Below are positions 28,655 to 37,455 of a stretch of DNA of 64,000 bases, piece after piece; position 1 is the stretch's first letter; every line of letters starts with the position of its first letter. Source of the DNA: Ruegeria sp. Ofav3-42. Lineage in GTDB: Bacteria > Pseudomonadota > Alphaproteobacteria > Rhodobacterales > Rhodobacteraceae. The stretch is taken from positions 62,001-126,000 of the forward strand of contig NZ_JAKRGB010000009.1 of NCBI RefSeq assembly GCF_022347725.1, written 5' to 3'. A program made the position numbers and the translations under genes. The notes under the pieces are model-generated. The model saw only the letters and a program-made list of their open reading frames with translations, did not search any database and had not been told where the DNA came from.

Positions 28655-29071
28655 TTATGCGATTGTTGTTGAACCGCTGACCCGCACGGTCACGGTCGCG
28701 GTCATACGGTCATCAATCGGTGCCGTCGGCTCGAAACCTTTGATGTAGCCATTGAACGTCCAAGTGACGCCGTTAGGCCAGGTGATGCGATGATCACGCT
28801 TTTCACCGGACGCTTTCAGCCCCTGAATGATCGTGTCGGTGGCGTCGGAAGGAATCCAGTTGATGCCAAAGGTCATTTCACCCGGATCGGTCAGACCCTG
28901 AATGTACTCGCGCTTTTTGCCGGGGGATTTGTAATGTGTCGCCTCGACGTCGTCGGATTGCTCATTCGGCGGGGTAATTTCCATGACCTCAGCGATGTCC
29001 TGAAACGCACCGGGGTCTTGGCCATCGTGAATGGCATAAGCGGTATCATATCCCAAAAGGGCGTTTGTCAT
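28655..29071 (-). CDS. Major tail tube protein
   Basis: 138 residues, beta-rich. The stretch VEATHYKSPGKKREYIQGLTD with EMTFGINW is typical of siphophage tail tube subunits (DxxxxT..S...EYI.GL..). The length is short but within the TP901/GTA range. It is located between the tail terminator and the tail assembly chaperones. Confidence 0.8.
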   Translation of the reverse strand: MTNALLGYDTAYAIHDGQDPGAFQDIAEVMEITPPNEQSDDVEATHYKSPGKKREYIQGLTDPGEMTFGINWIPSDATDTIIQGLKASGEKRDHRITWPNGVTWTFNGYIKGFEPTAPIDDRMTATVTVRVSGSTTIA

Positions 29072-29110
29072 GATCCTGTCTCCTATGGTGGATTATGTTG
29101 GCGCTGGCAC

Positions 29111-29569
29111 TCAGCTAGAGATGACCGGGGAACGCCGGGGAACGGAAACCTTCACGTCGAAGGTTACGATGCGGGCACCAAAAACGACGGCACCGCGTTC
29201 TTGGTGAATTCTGGCCCGGATCGGCCTGATCTCTCGGACCAAACCACCCAGCCTTTCACTTTCGGCTATCGTTTTTTCAACGATCTCCTGCATGTCATCC
29301 AGTTGGTCCAGAACGTCATGCGGCCCCTTGGCCTGCAGCATTACTTCCAACTGGTAATCCCGGCTGTCTTTGCCATGGGAAAATGGCGAAATCTCTTCGC
29401 CGCTGGGGAACAGATAAAGAGCGGGCAGCTTTTTCTCATCAACCCAGCTTCCGGCTGGCGGGTTCTTTATGACCGCTACGTCAGTGGCCACACCGCCTAC
29501 GTCAACCTTGATGTCAGCGGATGAAAGCAGATCGCTTACCGCGTGACGGACGGCCTTTCCAACAAACAT
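29111..29569 (-). CDS. Tail terminator / minor tail protein U-like
   Basis: 152 residues. The helical start MFVGKAVRHAVSDLLSSA and the later PALYLFPSGEEISPFS with DYQLEVML follow the tail-completion protein pattern. Its stop overlaps no tail gene, but it directly follows the joining gene (shared base at 29569). Assigned by pattern and position. Confidence 0.65.
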   Translation of the reverse strand: MFVGKAVRHAVSDLLSSADIKVDVGGVATDVAVIKNPPAGSWVDEKKLPALYLFPSGEEISPFSHGKDSRDYQLEVMLQAKGPHDVLDQLDDMQEIVEKTIAESERLGGLVREIRPIRARIHQERGAVVFGARIVTFDVKVSVPRRSPVISS

Positions 29570-29889
29570 CAGATGCGCTCCAACTGAATTGTAACAAACC
29601 CGCGCGGGTCGGGACTGCCCGAGTCCATCGGAGCCAGACAGCGGTATTTTTCACCGTTTCCGGGGTCGACTTCGCCGTCAGGGATCAGCGGCGCTGCATC
29701 GTCGCGATGCGCGCGCAAGGTCGGGTAAGGCGCAATCGTTTCCACCCCATTTTCTGCAAGCACCGGAATATCGGCATCGCGGAAAACAGCTTGGATTTCC
29801 GTCTGAGCGCCCCCGGAAGGGCGCACCAGAACCGGGTCACCGAACGTCCCTGTGAAAAGTTCGGTGAACCCATCAAAAAGCCGCGTCAC
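29569..29889 (-). CDS. Head-tail connector/joining protein
   Basis: 106 residues from a GTG at 29889 that overlaps the previous stop (GTGA). The C-terminal half (DPGNGEKYRCLAPMDSGSPDPRGFVTIQLERI) has the look of small beta-barrel joining proteins. A longer frame exists upstream but overlaps the DUF2190 gene and is not supported. Assigned by position between capsid-module and tail genes. Confidence 0.6.
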   Translation of the reverse strand: MTRLFDGFTELFTGTFGDPVLVRPSGGAQTEIQAVFRDADIPVLAENGVETIAPYPTLRAHRDDAAPLIPDGEVDPGNGEKYRCLAPMDSGSPDPRGFVTIQLERI

Positions 29890-30233
29890 ACCGCAGCCGC
29901 TGGCATTGCGCCGTTCAGCCGAACCAACCCCGAACCGCTGGGGTTGCCAGCCTCCGCGACGGCGGTTCCGATATGGATGTTTCCGGCTGTGGTTGCCGTA
30001 GTGCACAGCTTGGTTGAGTTGTTGAAGTAGATCGGGTCGCCGACCGACCACGCCTGCGCGCTGGTTTTCGGAAGATCAAAAACACCCTCGGTCACCAGCG
30101 AAACGACTTCGCCAGCTTTGGCGTCCGCCTGCGCGACACCAAACAACATGCCGATTTTTACACCAGCGCCGCTGACCACGTCTGCCGCTGCCAGTACGGT
30201 GATCACCGTACCTGTTTGAATCATGTTCTTCAT
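29886..30233 (-). CDS. DUF2190 family capsid decoration/structural protein
   Basis: 115 residues, MKNMIQTGTVITVLAAADVVSGAGVKIG, with the DUF2190 pattern of a small all-beta protein that follows the capsid gene in many prophages (..GDPIYFNNSTKLCTT..IGTAV..). Probably a capsid-decorating or head fibre-like protein. Confidence 0.75.
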   Translation of the reverse strand: MKNMIQTGTVITVLAAADVVSGAGVKIGMLFGVAQADAKAGEVVSLVTEGVFDLPKTSAQAWSVGDPIYFNNSTKLCTTATTAGNIHIGTAVAEAGNPSGSGLVRLNGAMPAAAV

Positions 30234-30275
30234 GGATAACTCCGTTGATTTACCAGAAGACGGAATGCCCCCCGG

Positions 30276-30312
30276 AAAAGACGAAGGGCGGCACAATGGC
30301 CGCCCCTTCGTC
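30276..30312 (-). terminator. Intrinsic terminator directly after the capsid gene
   Basis: On the minus strand the stem GACGAAGGGGCGGC / GCCGCCCTTCGTC (one bulge), with a short loop, is followed by TTTT. It is 22 bases after the capsid stop. Partial termination here would raise capsid over downstream joining-gene expression. Confidence 0.7.
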
Positions 30313-30333
30313 ACATTAATTTTTCAGACCAGC

Positions 30334-31731
30334 TTAGCCGCCGTTTTTGTAAACCGCCTGCTCTGCCAGCGCGGTGGCGGCGGCATCGATGCGAACCTTG
30401 AATTCGGTCCCGTCGACACTCCAGCCTTCCTGCTGCTCAAGGAACGGCGTGTCGACACCGTCCAAATAGCTGACTTCGATGGTGTCGTGCATGTTGGGAT
30501 CACCCAACAGGAACCACGCGTCACCCGCGACACGCGCATCAAACAGCGGTTCTGCCGCATCGCGCACAGTGTTGAAGGCGCGCGGCTGTTTGGTCGCCCC
30601 GGCCTTGGCTGTATCGTCGGGCGAATGCTCGGAATTCAGCGACTGCAGCGTCGACGAACGATGTTTGGGCGGTGCCAGCAGGAACTTCGGTGCGATGTTC
30701 AGCTTGACTTTCGTATCACCGCGCGGCGTCTGGTTGGCCATTGCGGTGATACCGGCATTGATCGAAGCCTCGGACGGAACACCACCAGCCGTAGCAAGGT
30801 TGCCGTGACCTGTATGGAACAGCGCTTTTCCATCGGACATTTTCGGATTGGTGTTCAGGATTGCAAACACCAGATCACCGACAGTGCGCCGCGCCGCGCG
30901 CCCCATGCGGGCGGGAATTTTTGTGAAGGCGTCGAGATCATCGTTGATGATGGTCTGGCGGGTGATCGAAAACAACTTGCCATAAGTGGCCAGTATTGCC
31001 GTTTCGGCGTGATCACCCATCTTGCCGTATTGGAACTCAGCACCTTCGCCCACCTTGTCCAAAGACGGGAAATGATCCAGCCCGACGCGGGTGGTCGGTT
31101 TGAAGTCACCCAAAGTTCCGACCGACGTGAATTGGTCGAAGATTTCCGGCGCTTCGACAAATCCTTTCAACATCGACTTTTCGGCGACGTTGGACAGGAT
31201 ATTGGTGAAGTCACTGGTGCTGTGCATACCGCCAGACGCAGCAACCGGAGAAAATGCCGCCGCAGCCAGCGTCATGACTCCACCCGATGAAATGACGATA
31301 CCCTGCGCCTGAAGCGAATAGCGCGCCATTTCCCGCAGGCTCATCGATGTGAACTCGTTTTGCTCACCACCTTCAAGGTTCGCTTTGGCCAGGATCGCTT
31401 TTGTCATCCCTTCGGTCGTGCGATCACGAACATCACCAGTGACACGCGCAGGGGCCGAGTTCAGAATATCGCCGCCATCGTTCGCAGACGCCGCTTTTTT
31501 GTCGAGAATCTTCTCATAGGCATCCGCCAGAGGCACGCCATCCGAAATCAGTTCCTGAGCAAAGGATGCGGGCAAGCCAGCTTTGGCCACCTTTTCAGTG
31601 ATCTTGGCCGCGCGGTTCCGCTCTTCTGCTGCAGCGTCTTGTGCAGTTTGCGTGGTAGCCCCCGGCTTGGGTGCATCCACATTGGTTTCCGGCTGCACCA
31701 TGGCCACCGGGGTTTGATCGTTGCCGCTCAT
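30334..31731 (-). CDS. Internal start: scaffold-major capsid product
   Basis: An in-frame ATG at 31731 is preceded by AAAGGAGGTTGTC, a near-perfect Shine-Dalgarno with 5-6 base spacing. It would give a 465-residue protein MSGNDQTPVAMVQPETN.. containing only the scaffold-like region and the capsid. This mirrors lambda C/Nu3 and explains how many capsid copies could be made without protease. Confidence 0.65.
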   Translation of the reverse strand: MSGNDQTPVAMVQPETNVDAPKPGATTQTAQDAAAEERNRAAKITEKVAKAGLPASFAQELISDGVPLADAYEKILDKKAASANDGGDILNSAPARVTGDVRDRTTEGMTKAILAKANLEGGEQNEFTSMSLREMARYSLQAQGIVISSGGVMTLAAAAFSPVAASGGMHSTSDFTNILSNVAEKSMLKGFVEAPEIFDQFTSVGTLGDFKPTTRVGLDHFPSLDKVGEGAEFQYGKMGDHAETAILATYGKLFSITRQTIINDDLDAFTKIPARMGRAARRTVGDLVFAILNTNPKMSDGKALFHTGHGNLATAGGVPSEASINAGITAMANQTPRGDTKVKLNIAPKFLLAPPKHRSSTLQSLNSEHSPDDTAKAGATKQPRAFNTVRDAAEPLFDARVAGDAWFLLGDPNMHDTIEVSYLDGVDTPFLEQQEGWSVDGTEFKVRIDAAATALAEQAVYKNGG

Positions 31732-32856
31732 GACAACCTCCTTTTGGATGGGGGACTTTGCCCCGGTTTTGCAGCCGGAGCTGCTCGAAAGTAGTAAAGC
31801 CGCTTCACACTGTCGTTGGATCGCGCGCGCGGCCTGTGGCGAATTCAATGCCTCCGACACTGCGCCAGCCGTCGGCATGTTCACGGATATCGCTTGCGTC
31901 GAAGCAGCCTGCGGCACCGCAGCCGTTGGGACCGGGTTCAGCGATGCCACCAGCGCCTTGAACGCAACGCGCGCCTCTGCGACCTGGTCCGCAAGACCGG
32001 CTTTCACTGCCGCGTCACCGCGCAGCACGCGTGCTTGAAGCTTCAGGGCACCTTCGGCTGAAATCTTGCCTTTGCGGCCCTCAGCAACTTCATTGGCAAA
32101 CTGCACCCACATTTCATCGCCGGAATCCTGAAGTTCCTTGTGAACATGTTCGGGCAATGGCTCGAAGGGGTTGCCGTCAACTTTGTGGGCACCGGAATGA
32201 ACCAGAGTGACCTTCACCCCTTGGTTCGCCAGCATCTCCGAATGGTCGACATGCATGCAGACAACACCGATCGATCCGGCTTCGCCGTAGGGTGGTATCG
32301 TGACGGTGTCCGCCTGAGAGGCAATCCCGTAGGCTGCGGAAAGCGCGTACTCTGCAAGGAAGGCATGCACCGGCTTTGATTGGCGCGCTTCCCTGATCTG
32401 AGCGCACAGGTCAAACATGCCCGCCGCCTCACCACCGAAACTGTCGATCTCCAAAGCGATGGCGCGCACCTCGTCATCTTCAGCCGCCGCGCGGATCTGC
32501 GCGCTCAAACCTTCGTAACTGGTCGTTCCGGAACTTTCGCCAACATACGATCCGCGCCGCACCAACGTGCCCGACACACTGATGACCGCGACACCCATAA
32601 TATTGGAGTATCCATCGCCACGCTTTTTCACGGAACGGTACAACTCATCACCAACCATCGACGCCGCAAGCGGACGGCGGACGGTCAACGCTGTTGCATC
32701 GCCCTCAACGGCGTTAGCGACCTCAAGCGTCCCTTCGGACATCCCAAGGAACCGCTGCCCCATCTGCTGCGCAATCACTGTCGCTTTGCGCGCATCCAAA
32801 AACAGCGGCGTATTGAAAGCCCGCGATGCGATATTCACCATTTCACCCGGTTTCAT
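30334..32856 (-). CDS. S49/ClpP-like prohead protease fused to major capsid protein
   Basis: 840 residues in one frame from ATG 32856 (AAGGGAG upstream). The first ~300 residues form an SppA/ClpP-type S49 protease (EIDSFGGEAAG oxyanion strand, Ser in ALSAAYGIAS). A Gln/Ala-rich scaffold-like linker follows, then an Mu gpT-like/HK97-fold major capsid (about residue 500 on; SITRQTIINDDLDAFTKIP, GKALFHTGHGNL). In lambda the protease (C) and scaffold (Nu3) share a frame and the capsid is separate; here all three are joined. Separate capsid synthesis from an internal start at 31731 is likely. Confidence 0.85.
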   Translation of the reverse strand: MKPGEMVNIASRAFNTPLFLDARKATVIAQQMGQRFLGMSEGTLEVANAVEGDATALTVRRPLAASMVGDELYRSVKKRGDGYSNIMGVAVISVSGTLVRRGSYVGESSGTTSYEGLSAQIRAAAEDDEVRAIALEIDSFGGEAAGMFDLCAQIREARQSKPVHAFLAEYALSAAYGIASQADTVTIPPYGEAGSIGVVCMHVDHSEMLANQGVKVTLVHSGAHKVDGNPFEPLPEHVHKELQDSGDEMWVQFANEVAEGRKGKISAEGALKLQARVLRGDAAVKAGLADQVAEARVAFKALVASLNPVPTAAVPQAASTQAISVNMPTAGAVSEALNSPQAARAIQRQCEAALLLSSSSGCKTGAKSPIQKEVVMSGNDQTPVAMVQPETNVDAPKPGATTQTAQDAAAEERNRAAKITEKVAKAGLPASFAQELISDGVPLADAYEKILDKKAASANDGGDILNSAPARVTGDVRDRTTEGMTKAILAKANLEGGEQNEFTSMSLREMARYSLQAQGIVISSGGVMTLAAAAFSPVAASGGMHSTSDFTNILSNVAEKSMLKGFVEAPEIFDQFTSVGTLGDFKPTTRVGLDHFPSLDKVGEGAEFQYGKMGDHAETAILATYGKLFSITRQTIINDDLDAFTKIPARMGRAARRTVGDLVFAILNTNPKMSDGKALFHTGHGNLATAGGVPSEASINAGITAMANQTPRGDTKVKLNIAPKFLLAPPKHRSSTLQSLNSEHSPDDTAKAGATKQPRAFNTVRDAAEPLFDARVAGDAWFLLGDPNMHDTIEVSYLDGVDTPFLEQQEGWSVDGTEFKVRIDAAATALAEQAVYKNGG

Positions 32857-34345
32857 TTTTGTCTCCCTTGTCCGAACTCGCACCCGCTTTGGCACCGGAG
32901 TTGCTGGTTAAAACGATTGAATTTTCGGCTTCCCACTGGCGCTCTTCCGCGATTTCCGCCTCTACGCGCGTCGGATCTTCCCCCGCCTCTCGAATGGCTT
33001 GACGGCGCGACTTCTGACCCGACTGCACCGCAGTCACGTTTGCTGGATAGTCTTTTGTAGGATCGACAACAGGCCGCGCCGGTGGGGTCCAAGAAAGCTC
33101 GTATTCGTCGGGCGAAACATCAGCGATGTCGTCAATCGCCTCTTCAATCCAGCCGCCAATGCCATGGCAAATCTGCGCAATCATCAAGTTTTGCTGCCAG
33201 TCGCGCACATTCGGGTCGGTATCCATCCGGCCCATCCGGGCAGAGGAATAGTTCACCCCGGTGTAGTCACCCGTATAGCCTTCATAGGTCAGACCGACGC
33301 CCGCTGCGATCACGCGATCCGTGACGCGCATGAATGCCTCATAACCATCCACCTCCGGAGGGTCGGTGAAGGTCATCGTTTCATCAGAGCCGATTTCCAA
33401 AAGCGCACCGGGGGACAATTCCGCCATGTCTTTTTCGATTTCGGTGCTGTGCGAGCTGCTTTGGAATACAGCCGCGAACATCGCTGCGATCTCTTGGCGC
33501 TTAACTTGGCCGTCCTGATACTTCTGCAACTCGTGCAACAGCGTGATCACCGGCGCAAACCAACTCACCCCACGCTGCTGGCCAGGTCGATCAACGGCAA
33601 AAGCATGGATGATGTTTCGCGCATCCACTCGGGAAGAACTCTGCATCAAGTGCTGGTTGCTGCCCGGATGCGCACGATAGAGGTGATAGGCTACCCGCTG
33701 ACCAATCCTGTTGAACTCGATCCCCTGAACGGCAGTGTTTCCGTTCGAAAGGCGACCGTCGACGCGTTTGTCCAGAAAGTCCGCCTCAAGAACCTGCACC
33801 TGAAAGTTCAGCGGAAAGCCATCGGAAATCTTGCGCATCCGCCTGCGCAGCAAAACCTCTCCGTCAGCGACGATGGACCCAAAAGATAAGCCCTGCTGAC
33901 CAAACAGATTCAAAAGCCCATCGGCATCAAAAGCCTTGGTTTCGCAATGCGCCCGAATGAGCTTTTCAACCTTTGCTCGGCGTTTCTTCCCCGCCTCGCC
34001 TTCGGCCCCTAGCCACTGAATGGACGGGCGAATGCCAGCGCCAACAACCACGTTTCGCAACTGACGGCGCACTTTGACCGCGCGCGGATTGTTGCGGATC
34101 ATATCGCGGGCAATAAAGCTCATCCGCGTGGCGTCGTAGCGAATTGCCTCGACAGCGTCGGATGAGTTTATCCGGAAGTCCTTACCGCGAGATCCGCGAC
34201 CGGCACCTTGATAGCCGCCCATAGATGCCAGCATGCGGCGCTGTACCATGGCTTTGTCTCGGGACAAGGCGAGAGACGGCGCGACCGGTTCAATCAGGCG
34301 CGTCAACAGGCGGGCTAACCGCCCGTCAGGTTTCTGATTGCTCAA
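32843..34345 (-). CDS. Lambda-family portal protein
   Basis: 500 residues with the classic lambda-portal pattern: SRGKDFRINSSDAVEAIRYDATRMSFIARDMIRNNP region, RRQLRNVVVGAGIRP, and the later SWFAPVITLLHELQKYQDGQVKRQEIAAMFAA. It forms the dodecameric DNA entry ring at one capsid vertex. It overlaps the protease start by 14 bases. Confidence 0.92.
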   Translation of the reverse strand: MSNQKPDGRLARLLTRLIEPVAPSLALSRDKAMVQRRMLASMGGYQGAGRGSRGKDFRINSSDAVEAIRYDATRMSFIARDMIRNNPRAVKVRRQLRNVVVGAGIRPSIQWLGAEGEAGKKRRAKVEKLIRAHCETKAFDADGLLNLFGQQGLSFGSIVADGEVLLRRRMRKISDGFPLNFQVQVLEADFLDKRVDGRLSNGNTAVQGIEFNRIGQRVAYHLYRAHPGSNQHLMQSSSRVDARNIIHAFAVDRPGQQRGVSWFAPVITLLHELQKYQDGQVKRQEIAAMFAAVFQSSSHSTEIEKDMAELSPGALLEIGSDETMTFTDPPEVDGYEAFMRVTDRVIAAGVGLTYEGYTGDYTGVNYSSARMGRMDTDPNVRDWQQNLMIAQICHGIGGWIEEAIDDIADVSPDEYELSWTPPARPVVDPTKDYPANVTAVQSGQKSRRQAIREAGEDPTRVEAEIAEERQWEAENSIVLTSNSGAKAGASSDKGDKNETG

Positions 34346-34349
34346 GATT

Positions 34350-34550
34350 TTATCTCCAACCGCTCGACGTGTTTATTTGCGAAACACGGCTTTTGCGCCC
34401 CGGATTAAGCTTCCGCTCAATCTCAGCCGCGAGGCTTCGCATTTCGGCAAGGCTATGAAACTCAACCTCTTCGCCGTTCATTTTGAGTTTCTTAGCGCCG
34501 CGCGCTATCGACCTCTGGAGGGCATCCAGATCACTTTGTGTATAGGCCAT
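34350..34550 (-). CDS. gpW-like head-tail joining protein
   Basis: 66 residues. The opening MAYTQSDLDALQRSIARGAKKL is diagnostic of the lambda gpW family, a small alpha/beta protein added after packaging to seal the head. Position between terminase and portal matches lambda. Confidence 0.88.
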   Translation of the reverse strand: MAYTQSDLDALQRSIARGAKKLKMNGEEVEFHSLAEMRSLAAEIERKLNPGRKSRVSQINTSSGWR

Positions 34551-34558
34551 GCTTCCCC

Positions 34559-36661
34559 TCAGAAAATCTTTTTGGGCACTCTGCGCCGCCGTTTCGGGCG
34601 CTCGATCTCTTGGACTTCCGGCGTCCCGCTTTCATCAGGCGCTTCGACCGCAACGGCATTGACGTTTTTCAGCCCGTGACACGCCCAATTGAATGGCGCG
34701 GACCAATCAACCTTTTCACCACCAAGGTGAATATGAAGCGCGCGCGCCTGGACTAAGTGGTCGAAGCTCTCGTTTCGAACCATGCCGGGGCGTTTCTCCC
34801 ACCCTTTGTCTGTCCGGCGTTCTGCCGTGAACTCGACTAACTTGGGTTCCGGCATCCAAAGCGGGATCAGGCATTGGTTCTGCCCCGCTTCGACCATGAT
34901 CAAAGACGTGGAAACCGCGTCCTTCAGTCGATCCGTCGCCATGTTCAGAATCTCGATGTCGGTCGCGACCCGCCGACCCTTGACGTTCTTACTGACGCGC
35001 TCAGGCGCGCGAAGCCACACCCGATCCTGATGCTTGCCACCGTGGCCACGTGTCAGGAACCACAGTTTCCCTTGCCCCGCTTTGCGGCGTTTACGATAGA
35101 AACGGTATGCGTTTTCCGTCGTTGAGCCGCCACCGTGCAGGTCAACCCCGATAGCAGCGGCGCGCAACCCATACTCTTCCCCCTCGACCGGCCAAACCAT
35201 ATTGGCCAAGGGTTCAAGCGCGGCCCAATCCTCGGCGATCTCAAAAGGCTTGATGGATCTGTCACCGGCATCCATCGGTGCCCCTTCAGGCGGTTCGATG
35301 ATCTCAAACCGATCAATCGGCTGGTGCCGCCCATCCTCACCCCAAGCGGTTGCACCCACGTCGAAGTGGTTGCCCTGTGTGTCGACGGAAACCGTGATGT
35401 ACCGAGTCCAACTCGGAGCCACGGCCTTCGGCGTTTCAATACCCTGCGACTTGTCCTTTAGGCCCTGCAGCGTGACTTCATTTTCACTGGTTGCCCCGCG
35501 CGGCAGATAGGGTTGCGCCTGACCGGTGTTAGCCGCTGTCTTCAGCGCCTCTTCGTCGCCTGTGCGCTCAAACTTTTCGCGCGCCTGCAATTCCTGAACG
35601 ACCAATTCCGACCAACTGGCGAATGCCGCTGCAGCCCCATCGAGCCAGTAGCTCAGAAGGTCCGTTCTTCGAACATTGCCGCTGCTGATCGTGTCCACGC
35701 CACCATCGGATGTTTCGTGAAGCCATTCGCCGGCGTCATTCAATTGGCGCTTCAGGTGATGACCGAATGGGCACCCGCAATGCGGGCAGACCATCTCCGC
35801 AGCTTCCCCGCATTCAACGAAGTCTGAACTGTCAGGCCAACGCAGTTTCTTGAAAGTCGGTTCAAACACCTCGTCACAGTTCGGGCACGGCCAGTACCAG
35901 CGCCCCCGCGTCCCTTCCGGGTAAAGGGACAGGACACCATAGCTGACCGGTACACAGTCATGCGGACTGATGGGTCGCCAGCATTCATCTTTGACAGGTG
36001 CGCCGGGGCTGGATTCCACAACCACCATGCCGCGTGATCGAAAGCTTCGCGCCCGCGCCCGCATCATCGTGTAGGCGTCACCTTCGCCACCGATGGATTC
36101 GGGAAAGTGATCGTAGTCAGTCGCCAGCAAAAGCCTGATTGTCTGACTGGACAGCTTTGTTACCGTGGGCCAGTCCAGCGTTATATGCGTACCACCCAAG
36201 TAAAGCTTTTGAAACAGATTGTCCGCGCCCCGCCCGGTCGCCTTTCGTTTTTCCAATTCCGGGCTGTTGCGGATCATGGGCGAAAACTTGTCGCGCTCAA
36301 AAGCTTCAGCAGCGTCACGCGTCATCTGAAACAGGGCTACGCGACCGGGGTTCGAAGCAATCGTCCACGCAAGCGCTGACTGCAGCATCTGGGTCTTACC
36401 CGACTGCGATGGCCCGCAGAACGCCAAGCCACGATATGACCGGCTGGCAATCATGTCGGTCGGCTCGACCATGTAGGGTGCTACATCACGGCGGAAGTCC
36501 TGCCATTGGTCACCTACTTTGACCATCATGTACTTTTCAGCCGATTCCGTTACGCTCAAATCCTCGGCCGGTCGCAACGCCGGAAGGGCTTTTTTCAGCG
36601 CAATCCTCGGATCTGAATAAGGCGGCAAGGGCTCAAAGCCCGGTTCGATCATCACCATCAA
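34559..36661 (-). CDS. Terminase large subunit (GpA family)
   Basis: 700 residues. The ATPase Walker A appears as GPSQSGKT (83-90). Two zinc-type CxxC pairs (CPNCDEVF, CPHCGCPF) lie mid-protein, and the nuclease part follows with YITVSVDTQGNHFDV and AAIGVDLHGGG Asp residues. It drives DNA packaging and cos cleavage in lambda-type phages. The start overlaps the small subunit stop by 4 bases. Confidence 0.93.
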   Translation of the reverse strand: MMVMIEPGFEPLPPYSDPRIALKKALPALRPAEDLSVTESAEKYMMVKVGDQWQDFRRDVAPYMVEPTDMIASRSYRGLAFCGPSQSGKTQMLQSALAWTIASNPGRVALFQMTRDAAEAFERDKFSPMIRNSPELEKRKATGRGADNLFQKLYLGGTHITLDWPTVTKLSSQTIRLLLATDYDHFPESIGGEGDAYTMMRARARSFRSRGMVVVESSPGAPVKDECWRPISPHDCVPVSYGVLSLYPEGTRGRWYWPCPNCDEVFEPTFKKLRWPDSSDFVECGEAAEMVCPHCGCPFGHHLKRQLNDAGEWLHETSDGGVDTISSGNVRRTDLLSYWLDGAAAAFASWSELVVQELQAREKFERTGDEEALKTAANTGQAQPYLPRGATSENEVTLQGLKDKSQGIETPKAVAPSWTRYITVSVDTQGNHFDVGATAWGEDGRHQPIDRFEIIEPPEGAPMDAGDRSIKPFEIAEDWAALEPLANMVWPVEGEEYGLRAAAIGVDLHGGGSTTENAYRFYRKRRKAGQGKLWFLTRGHGGKHQDRVWLRAPERVSKNVKGRRVATDIEILNMATDRLKDAVSTSLIMVEAGQNQCLIPLWMPEPKLVEFTAERRTDKGWEKRPGMVRNESFDHLVQARALHIHLGGEKVDWSAPFNWACHGLKNVNAVAVEAPDESGTPEVQEIERPKRRRRVPKKIF

Positions 36662-37347
36662 ATCAGCAGTCGGTTGGTCACTTCAACGTCCGCCAGGTCA
36701 CGCTCTTCAAGCTCGGCTTTCTCAATGGCGCTAATCAGTTTTTTCAAAACGTCTTTGCCAACGCGATCCACTAATATGACCTCTTCGGGCTGCAAGCTGA
36801 GCTCACGTTCCAAACGATCCGGCATGCCTTCGATAGCGTCTCGCGTTGTCGTAAAAATGGACTCAATCAGGTCGGTTACCTCATCTAGCCGAACCAATTG
36901 CCGTCTGGCTTGCGCCGCCCGCGAATATGCAAAATCAGCCTCGGCCAACGCTTTGCGATCTTTGTGGCTAAGCGTCTCCTGATGTGGATCAACTTCTAGA
37001 TTCAGAAAACTGGCCTGAAGCTTTTCGACTTGAGCGCGGCTGTGCTGATCTCGCTTTGCCGCGTCCGCATCTCTGGCGCATTTCCATGCATAAACGTGGC
37101 TCAAGCGCAGTACATACGCTTTGCCCATTCCGCCCCGTTCCACGGCAGGGAAAGGTTCCTCACCCGGATCCGTCGCCTTCAGCCACTTGCTGACCGTGTT
37201 GACCGTCACGCCAAGTGCCTGCGCAGCACCTTCAACCGTCACGTCGGTGTCATCGACGCCCTTGGGAAGCGGGAACCTGTCAATCATCGCCTGCAGTTCC
37301 GGCGAGACATTAACGTCCAGCAGCTTCAAGTTCGTTTCATCCGTCAT
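36658..37347 (-). CDS. Terminase small subunit (Nu1-like)
   Basis: 229 residues with a MerR/Nu1-type winged helix at about 38-60 (VEGAAQALGVTVNTVSKWLKAT) for recognising packaging sites, then a long charged helical region that contacts the large subunit. The order Nu1-GpA-gpW-portal follows lambda. Confidence 0.88.
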   Translation of the reverse strand: MTDETNLKLLDVNVSPELQAMIDRFPLPKGVDDTDVTVEGAAQALGVTVNTVSKWLKATDPGEEPFPAVERGGMGKAYVLRLSHVYAWKCARDADAAKRDQHSRAQVEKLQASFLNLEVDPHQETLSHKDRKALAEADFAYSRAAQARRQLVRLDEVTDLIESIFTTTRDAIEGMPDRLERELSLQPEEVILVDRVGKDVLKKLISAIEKAELEERDLADVEVTNRLLI

Positions 37348-37455
37348 GACAACCCCAACAACAACCCCCTCTCACACTTTGGGAATCTCAGAAAACCCCC
37401 ACAAAACGGGGTGCGAATAACCCCCGTGCGGAACCTTTTCAGGAAGGACCCGCGC

